From NCBI GenBank assembly GCA_026003395.1, contig BPHE01000001.1, positions 1 to 60,630 on the forward strand: a stretch of 60,630 bases of DNA. The letters run 5' to 3'. The notes beneath the pieces are model-generated. The model did no database searches, was not told the DNA's origin, and worked only from the letters and a program-made list of their open reading frames with translations. This DNA is from Vicingaceae bacterium (GTDB lineage Bacteria; Bacteroidota; Bacteroidia; Flavobacteriales_E; Vicingaceae). A program made the position numbers and the translations under genes. The stretch's first letter is position 1. The number at the start of each line of letters is the position of its first letter. Positions 54,930 to 60,630 of the stretch are shown piece by piece.

Positions 54930-57049
54930 CGGAAGGTGATGTTTTTCGTAGGAGTGCTCTCATAAATTCTGAAATAGTCGAATGCCGCTTCTACAATATG
55001 TCCGGGATTGGCATCCATAGTTTTAACTTTCACGACCATATTATTGGTAAGCGGTATTTGAATGGCATGAGCCGATTGTTTCCATTGAGAAGATGATTGT
55101 GTATGAGTTAATAAATCCAGAATTTGTGTTTGAGAACCGTTGCTTATTTCAATAATCAAAGAATCATTGGGCGTATTAAAACCACCGCTATTGTAAAACC
55201 AGTAAGAATATGACACCACCGGTGTAATATAACTGCTGAGATCCATGGAAGGAGAAGTTAAAACAGTATATCCACCGTCCACATCATCATCTCCGGCCGC
55301 TCCGCCCCCATTGCCGGTCACAAAAGCCATATTTCCACAATCGGCAGAAACATCACTGCTGGGGTTGACTTCATTATTGTTGTTATCATAAGTTGCCGCA
55401 GGTTTTGATCTTTCCCAAATTCCTGTGGTGGCAGTAGAATTTACTTGCCATCCGAAATCGAAAATAAAATCATCATAATACCCTTTTGATAATTGTTGGA
55501 CATAATAATTGTTTTGAGTAGTCACCGAAATTGTGGTACATGCCGTTACGTACCCCCATTTTCCTGAAACAAGGTCATAATTGCCGGCATAAATATTTTG
55601 AAAAAAGAAATTTCCATTTGCATCTGTGGTATCATAATATGCATAATTTCCACCGTTAATATACACAATTGCACCGGGTATGGGATTATTGGTATTTTGT
55701 TCCACAATCATTCCACTGAAATTAAAGGGTGTTTGTGGCACCAATTGAACATTGACAATGGTAGTAGAATCATTTTGCAATTTAACATTAAAAACAGTAT
55801 CATTAAAAAATCCGGGAGCAGAAAATACAAGGTCATAAAATCCGGCGACAGCATATCCGGTAAGATATTCCCCATTAAGATTGGTGGTTGTATTGGCTGA
55901 ATTGGCATTGATAACTTCCACCTGGGCATTGGAAATGGGTTGACCGTTGTTTATGTCGGTAACAAGTCCTTTTAAATAACATCCTCTCACATAATTGGGA
56001 GCAAGAATATACAAACCTTCTTCTATATCCGAAGCTATAATATTTCCGGATGGCAACCATGGATAAACTCCCCAGCAACCATTAAACCCGTTGCCACTAT
56101 ATAAAGGCGATGTATCAAAAAATCCCACTTCTATCATATTGTTTGGATATTTCACATCGTGAATAGTCACCCCGTCGCGGTAATATGAGGTAACCAGATA
56201 GCCGTTTTTGTAATGCGTGTTATGAGGAATTACATTTTGTCCTGGCGATGATTGTATTCTGTCTACTTCCGTAATGTTAGACAGATTGGTCACATCATAA
56301 GCAGTAATATAACCATTGGCCACTTCATCGGTAGTGAAGACATATTGTCCGTCATCCGAAAACCATACATTATGGGTTAAATTTCCGGGTGTGGCTTTAG
56401 TTCCTATAATTTGAGGGTTTGATTTATTGGAAACATCTATTACCACCAATAAACCTTGATATACAGCCCCTCCCCATAATGTATCTCCCCTTGCTACGCC
56501 ATCGTGCAAATAATAAGTATTGAAAACGCCCAACTCAACCGGTGACCATGGATTTTGCGTGAGGTCGAGCATGATGGCTCCTCCATTTTGATAATTGGAC
56601 CCAAAAATATAACAAACCCCATTTTCATCAATATACAAATTATGCGCAGTAGTAAAGGGATAATTATTTCCTGTGTAATATTGATAGGTTATGCCGGAAG
56701 TATTGGGCAATGAAGACAAATTTATGATTAACAACCCGCTTCCACCCTCATTTGTTACATAAGCAAACTTGCCCCAGGTTTTTATATCCCTCCAGATGGT
56801 GGTAGGACCGGGTATCCAAAAAACTTCTACAGGATTGGAAGGATTCGACACATCTACAATAGAAACCCCTTTTTGTAATCCCACAATGGCATATTCTTTA
56901 CCGGTGGTATCGACATACCCCCATATATCGCTCAAATTTCCTTTGGCGGCCGGATAGGTCAATTTGCCCAATTGTGTAAGATTCAATTGGGCGTGCAACA
57001 GGGGTGTAGTTATGATCAGAGAGTAAATAAAGTAAAAAAGTTTTCTCAT
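54914..57049 (-). CDS. Choice-of-anchor B surface protein, 3' end frameshifted
   Basis: A 711-residue exported protein: signal peptide (ending LLHAQ), a LVIVD/choice-of-anchor B beta-propeller region (about 25-350; GVSIVDVSNPSNPVEVFWIP), two carboxypeptidase-regulatory-like domains (about 355-520; GLVTDINNGQPISNAQVEV and GMIVEQNTNNPIPGAIVY), and a C-terminal jelly-roll-like region. It stops just before the T9SS sorting domain, which continues in the next frame. Without that domain it would be secreted to the periplasm but not exported. It follows the outer membrane protein gene by 10 bases. Confidence 0.88.
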   Translation of the reverse strand: MRKLFYFIYSLIITTPLLHAQLNLTQLGKLTYPAAKGNLSDIWGYVDTTGKEYAIVGLQKGVSIVDVSNPSNPVEVFWIPGPTTIWRDIKTWGKFAYVTNEGGSGLLIINLSSLPNTSGITYQYYTGNNYPFTTAHNLYIDENGVCYIFGSNYQNGGAIMLDLTQNPWSPVELGVFNTYYLHDGVARGDTLWGGAVYQGLLVVIDVSNKSNPQIIGTKATPGNLTHNVWFSDDGQYVFTTDEVANGYITAYDVTNLSNITEVDRIQSSPGQNVIPHNTHYKNGYLVTSYYRDGVTIHDVKYPNNMIEVGFFDTSPLYSGNGFNGCWGVYPWLPSGNIIASDIEEGLYILAPNYVRGCYLKGLVTDINNGQPISNAQVEVINANSANTTTNLNGEYLTGYAVAGFYDLVFSAPGFFNDTVFNVKLQNDSTTIVNVQLVPQTPFNFSGMIVEQNTNNPIPGAIVYINGGNYAYYDTTDANGNFFFQNIYAGNYDLVSGKWGYVTACTTISVTTQNNYYVQQLSKGYYDDFIFDFGWQVNSTATTGIWERSKPAATYDNNNNEVNPSSDVSADCGNMAFVTGNGGGAAGDDDVDGGYTVLTSPSMDLSSYITPVVSYSYWFYNSGGFNTPNDSLIIEISNGSQTQILDLLTHTQSSSQWKQSAHAIQIPLTNNMVVKVKTMDANPGHIVEAAFDYFRIYESTPTKNITFRCSGN

Positions 57050-57059
57050 AATATTTATT

Positions 57060-57791
57060 TTAAAAATAATAACTTAATAAAAATGCGAAATTCAACCTTG
57101 TCTTTAAACCCCGATCGGCACTTTGATCAAAACGGGTAGTGAAATTGGATGTGGTTTGACCACTCACAGGAGTGTTAATAATCGTTTCGGCCACATTTCC
57201 GCCTGTAATTATCCAAAAATAACCAAGACCACCTTCTGCTCCTATGGAAAATTTATCGGCAATAAAAAAATTAAATCCGGTAAATAAATAAATGCCATAG
57301 GCCTGGCCTCCATCACGTTGCACAATGTTTTGAATGGTTGCAGTTCCAGTAATATCCGAAACTTGTGTTTTGGCGTCTGACTTAGATCTACCTATAAACG
57401 CCAGTTGTAATTCGGAACCAATATAAGGATCCAATCTGCGGGTTTGTCTTAAATGTTTCTCAAAACCAATGGCAAAGGATATATCTGTACGCTTAAAAGT
57501 AGAATCAAACTTAACCAATTGAGAAGCAATGCTGTCGGATGTATTCACCTTATTGGAAATACTGTTAATTCCGGTACTTAATCTCAATACTTTATCATTA
57601 TTGAGATAATACCGTGCAAATACAATATTATTGCCCCATTCGTTAGATGGCATTTTCAATTGTGTATTTGCCAAAAATCCTGTTAAATTAAACCCGATAC
57701 CGATGTATCCTTTAGAAGGCATCAAAGTATCTTGAGATCTAAGATTTAAAAATCCCAATGTCAACCATAACAACCAGAATATTTTTTTCAT
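57060..57791 (-). CDS. Outer membrane beta-barrel protein
   Basis: 243 residues with a signal peptide ending NLRSQ and alternating beta-strand pattern (GYIGIGFNLTGF, ISFAIGFEKHL, FSIGAEGGLGYF) ending in FAFLLSYYF, an aromatic C-terminus as in outer membrane barrels. The family is not identified beyond porin-like outer membrane protein. It is between pcm and the choice-of-anchor B gene, with 10-base gaps on both sides. Confidence 0.8.
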   Translation of the reverse strand: MKKIFWLLWLTLGFLNLRSQDTLMPSKGYIGIGFNLTGFLANTQLKMPSNEWGNNIVFARYYLNNDKVLRLSTGINSISNKVNTSDSIASQLVKFDSTFKRTDISFAIGFEKHLRQTRRLDPYIGSELQLAFIGRSKSDAKTQVSDITGTATIQNIVQRDGGQAYGIYLFTGFNFFIADKFSIGAEGGLGYFWIITGGNVAETIINTPVSGQTTSNFTTRFDQSADRGLKTRLNFAFLLSYYF

Positions 57792-57801
57792 TTTATGGAT
57801 T

Positions 57802-58467
57802 TTAAAATTTAGCTTTATCGGAAATCATTGGCACAAAACGAAATTCCCCATGATCAGATACTGAAATTTTACCATCATTTCCTTTTATAATCTTTGTCAT
57901 CACCTGCACTTCGCCTCCTCCCAGAGGTATAACCATTATCCCTCCGGGTTTTAATTGATCCACAAGTTCACCAGGGATATCCGGTGCCCCACATGTAACC
58001 AAAATTCTTTCAAATGGCGCAAATGCAGGCAAACCTTTATATCCGTCCCCAAAAAAATATTTTATTCTTGTTTTATAACTTGGTAAAGCAGTGTGCATCA
58101 ATTTGAATTTTTCGTATAACAACCGTTGGCGTTCGATGGTAAATACCTTACAACCCAATGCGGCTAAAACTACCGCTTGATATCCCGAACCGGTTCCAAT
58201 TTCCAAAACTTTACATCCGGGAAATGTTTCCAGCAAGGTTGTTTGAAACGCCACTGTATAAGGTTGAGAAATAGTTTGCCCTGCACCAATTTCAAATGCC
58301 CGGTCTTGATAGGCATATTTATAAAAAGCCGATTCAAAAAACCAATGCCGCGGCACTTCCATCATAGCATCCAACACCTCTTCATTCAACATTTTTTTCT
58401 CCCTTAGTTCATCAATCAATTTTTTTCGTTGTCCTTTCAAATAGGGTGTATCCTCTGCCGGTTTCAT
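57802..58467 (-). CDS. pcm: Protein-L-isoaspartate O-methyltransferase
   Basis: About 221 residues from the ATG at 58467; a start at 58536 would add an atypical N-terminus. SAM motif I is VLEIGTGSGYQAVVLA, with the family's IGAGQTISQPYTVAFQTTLLE and GDGYKGLPAFAPFERILVTC. It repairs isoaspartyl residues in damaged proteins. It precedes the outer membrane protein gene by 10 bases. Confidence 0.95.
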   Translation of the reverse strand: MKPAEDTPYLKGQRKKLIDELREKKMLNEEVLDAMMEVPRHWFFESAFYKYAYQDRAFEIGAGQTISQPYTVAFQTTLLETFPGCKVLEIGTGSGYQAVVLAALGCKVFTIERQRLLYEKFKLMHTALPSYKTRIKYFFGDGYKGLPAFAPFERILVTCGAPDIPGELVDQLKPGGIMVIPLGGGEVQVMTKIIKGNDGKISVSDHGEFRFVPMISDKAKF

Positions 58468-58712
58468 CTTATTACAAATGGTTTGTAAAATTAAGCAGAG
58501 TTTTTTATTTAATTCAACCGTCCATAAAATTTTCATTCAATTTATGTGATTTGAAGAAATTTTCTTTTAAACTTAAATGTGCTTTCGAATGATCTTATTC
58601 GCAAAATGTAAATTGAAAAATCAGAAAAGAAGTATAACAGATAGTTATACAAGAAATTTAAAAAAGCCGTCTGCAAAAATAGATATTTCACAATTGAAAT
58701 ACTTCAAAACTT

Positions 58713-58862
58713 ATGGGATATAAAACATTCACAAAATTTGATAATATCTTTAATTACACTCTTCAAGATTCGGTGCCAGGCAACAAACACCGGTTAAATT
58801 TTGTCATTATCAACCGCGATGGTTTGAGCAAGGAAAAATCTTTGACGATTACCGTTCAATAA
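58713..58862 (+). pseudogene. Short C-terminal gene remnant
   Basis: Between pcm and icd (58468-58915) there is only this frame on the plus strand. It reads 49 residues ending in HRLNFVIINRDGLSKEKSLT and ITVQ, which looks like the last strands of a beta-sandwich (Ig-like) domain, and it stops right before a terminator. The upstream part has stops in all frames I checked. I read it as the surviving 3' end of a deleted or decayed gene. Confidence 0.45.
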
Positions 58863-58865
58863 AAG

Positions 58866-58896
58866 AAAAAAGCGGAACAAAATGTTCCGCTTTTTT
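58866..58896. terminator. Bidirectional terminator between the remnant and icd
   Basis: AAAAAAGCGGAACA pairs with TGTTCCGCTTTTTT around an AAA loop, a 14-base perfect stem with A and T tracts. It serves the minus-strand icd gene and the plus-strand remnant. Confidence 0.85.
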
Positions 58897-58915
58897 CTTT
58901 TAAATTGCTATATCT

Positions 58916-60154
58916 CTAAACATTCACCTTTGCTTTTAATTTTTCTTTAAATGTTTCTTCAATTGCATTCAAAAAATCTTCTGTATTCAGATAATCGCTT
59001 TCTTTAACCTTGTTTCCGTGAATACACAAGGCCAAATCTTTGGTCATTTTACCTTTTTCAACAGTTTCGATACAGGCATCTTCGAGCGTTTGAGCAAAAT
59101 CAATCAATGCCTGATTATTGTCAAACTTGCCGCGATATGCCAATCCACGGGTCCATGCAAAAATAGAAGCAATTGGATTGGTTGAGGTGGGCTTACCCTG
59201 TTGATATTGACGATAGTGACGTGTTACGGTACCATGAGCAGCTTCAGCCTCTACAGTTTTACCATCCGGCGTTATCAAAATAGAAGTCATCAATCCCAGC
59301 GAACCATACCCTTGAGCCACCGTATCGGATTGCACATCACCGTCGTAATTCTTACAGGCCCATACAAAACCGCCATTGGATTTTAAGGCAAATGCGACCA
59401 TATCATCTATCAAACGGTGTTCGTAGGTGATGTTTTTTGCTTCAAATTTATTTTTAAACTCCTTTTCATATACCTCTTGAAAAATATCTTTGAACCTTCC
59501 GTCATATGCTTTCAAAATTGTGTTTTTTGTAGATAGATACAATGGCCATCCTTTGTCTAGTGCCATGTTGAAGCATGAACGTGCAAAACCGTATATCGAA
59601 TCGTCTGTATTGTACATAGCCAAGGCCACGCCATTGCCTTTGAAATCGTAAACTTCCCAGGTTTGAGTTTGTCCGTTTTCATCAGTAAAACAAAGTGTAA
59701 GCTTACCTTTTCCCTTTATCACCACATCGGTTGCTTTGTATTGATCGGCGTGTGCATGACGACCTATGACAATAGGTTGGGTCCAATGGGGCACCAAACG
59801 GGGTATATTTTTTATGACAATGGGTTCTCTAAAAACCGTCCCTCCAAGTATATTTCTGATGGTTCCATTGGGCGATTTCCACATCTTTTTCAGATTATAC
59901 TCTTTAACACGTGCTTCATCAGGAGTGATCGTGGCACATTTGATGCCTACGCCATATTTTTTAATTGCCTCGGCTGCCTCTACAGTTACTTTATCGTCTG
60001 TTTTATCCCGATTTTCGATGCCAAGATCAAAATATTTGATATCAATGTCTAAAAATGGATAAATAAATTTGTCTTTGATCATTTTCCATATGATGCGGGT
60101 CATTTCGTCCCCGTCCATTTCTACCACAGGATTTTGTACTTTAATCTTTTCCAT
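58916..60154 (-). CDS. icd: NADP-dependent isocitrate dehydrogenase
   Basis: A 412-residue enzyme that decarboxylates isocitrate to 2-oxoglutarate in the TCA cycle. It is of the eukaryote-like homodimeric type ([39 protein letters not shown], and [20 protein letters not shown]), with metal-binding Asp residues in YDGDVQSD. The length matches the family. The ATG is preceded by an AT-rich leader without a Shine-Dalgarno sequence. A terminator follows 20 bases after the stop. Confidence 0.97.
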   Translation of the reverse strand: MEKIKVQNPVVEMDGDEMTRIIWKMIKDKFIYPFLDIDIKYFDLGIENRDKTDDKVTVEAAEAIKKYGVGIKCATITPDEARVKEYNLKKMWKSPNGTIRNILGGTVFREPIVIKNIPRLVPHWTQPIVIGRHAHADQYKATDVVIKGKGKLTLCFTDENGQTQTWEVYDFKGNGVALAMYNTDDSIYGFARSCFNMALDKGWPLYLSTKNTILKAYDGRFKDIFQEVYEKEFKNKFEAKNITYEHRLIDDMVAFALKSNGGFVWACKNYDGDVQSDTVAQGYGSLGLMTSILITPDGKTVEAEAAHGTVTRHYRQYQQGKPTSTNPIASIFAWTRGLAYRGKFDNNQALIDFAQTLEDACIETVEKGKMTKDLALCIHGNKVKESDYLNTEDFLNAIEETFKEKLKAKVNV

Positions 60155-60188
60155 AATATTTACATTTTTTTTGCAAAAAAATAAATTT

Positions 60189-60630
60189 TTAGCGTATTTT
60201 TAATTGAAGTTTTTCTATCAAATCTTCCAGATATGGATTTTCTTCACTCCATTGTTTGATGATTTCATCTTTTGTCAATCTTTTGGCAGTTTCGGGCACC
60301 TCTGTTTTTTCCACATCTATCAACAAAGTGGAATTTTGCAAATAATCGGCCAACCACCTGCCTATTTCAAGCCGGTGCGATTCAAATGCTTCTATCTGAC
60401 TCGGATTGATGGCACCAAAAATCACCTTATTTCCTTCTACCCGACAAAACTCTTTTTTAAACATAACCCTTAATACGGGCGAATGATCAAATTTATTGGC
60501 AAGTTCGGGTAAACATTGATATAGTTTTTCTTGATCCACCGGCAATGGTTCTATTATGTCATTGTTGATTGCCGGTTTATTTTCATCGGGTTTTGGTTCG
60601 ATTATTTGCGTTTTATTCACCGAAAATAAA
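60189..60630 (-). CDS. dnaX: DNA polymerase III subunit gamma/tau, C-terminal part (runs off the window)
   Basis: The frame is open to the right edge, so only the last ~147 residues are seen and the start is outside. The stretch [38 protein letters not shown] and the end [26 protein letters not shown] match the C-terminal domain of Bacteroidota DnaX, which contacts the polymerase. The apparent GTG at 60620 is not the real start. The icd gene begins 34 bases downstream. Confidence 0.75.
   Translation of the reverse strand, partial: LFSVNKTQIIEPKPDENKPAINNDIIEPLPVDQEKLYQCLPELANKFDHSPVLRVMFKKEFCRVEGNKVIFGAINPSQIEAFESHRLEIGRWLADYLQNSTLLIDVEKTEVPETAKRLTKDEIIKQWSEENPYLEDLIEKLQLKIR

Overview
The window is AT-rich DNA from a member of the Bacteroidota. 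Several things point there: proteins with type IX secretion (T9SS) C-terminal domains (the two copies ending at 3448 and 8715, and the ones ending at 33858 and 54684), a PorP/SprF protein next to one of them, promoters of the form TAnnTTTG with almost no Shine-Dalgarno sequences, and Bacteroidota-typical families (LuxC-like acyl-CoA reductase, DUF4294, DUF6150, WbqC, BatA-like VWA protein). I cannot place it below phylum level.

Layout. 1-9989 is a nearly perfect tandem duplication of about 5.27 kb: a 2-oxoglutarate/iron oxygenase, a MORN-repeat protein, a T9SS type B cell-surface protein, a MITE-like intergenic element, and the 3' part of a TPR lipoprotein gene. A short CRISPR array (4722-5168) with no cas genes and no visible leader lies between the copies. 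In copy 1 the TPR gene is cut exactly where a truncated CRISPR repeat begins. The simplest reading is that the duplicated unit included the array, so another array should lie just left of base 1; an assembly artefact from strain variation is the main alternative. 10-18 kb holds recA, a PrxQ-type peroxidase, a third copy of the MITE-like element, and a minus-strand operon (ZapB-like coiled coil, zapA, rny, acetyltransferase-like protein, TPR histidine kinase).

18-29 kb is housekeeping: M23 peptidase, dapB, lepB and a WbqC protein on the plus strand; glmM, cysteine desulfurase and a PhnP-like hydrolase on the minus strand; then YajQ, HMG-CoA lyase, a TlpA-like lipoprotein and endonuclease III. 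A ferredoxin and an acyl-CoA reductase diverge from a 43-base gap with two face-to-face promoter boxes. 31-44 kb carries a large PKD-repeat surface protein with its PorP/SprF partner, rlmH, a flippase and methyltransferase, a rhomboid protease, a BatA-like protein, a dihydroorotase-like protein that lacks metal ligands, a GT39-type glycosyltransferase and MsrA.

44-60.6 kb holds tRNA-Gly(CCC), an S9 peptidase, an ECF sigma factor with a small downstream protein, a DUF6150 repeat protein, a surface-glycan group (PseM-like methylase, hexapeptide transferase, DUF115-like protein, GT2), TerC, a T9SS type A surface protein broken by a frameshift, an outer membrane protein, pcm, icd and the 3' end of dnaX. 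At least three genes show single-base frameshifts at short homopolymers, which could be real decay or sequence error. The most unusual part of the window is the junction between the CRISPR array and the duplication.
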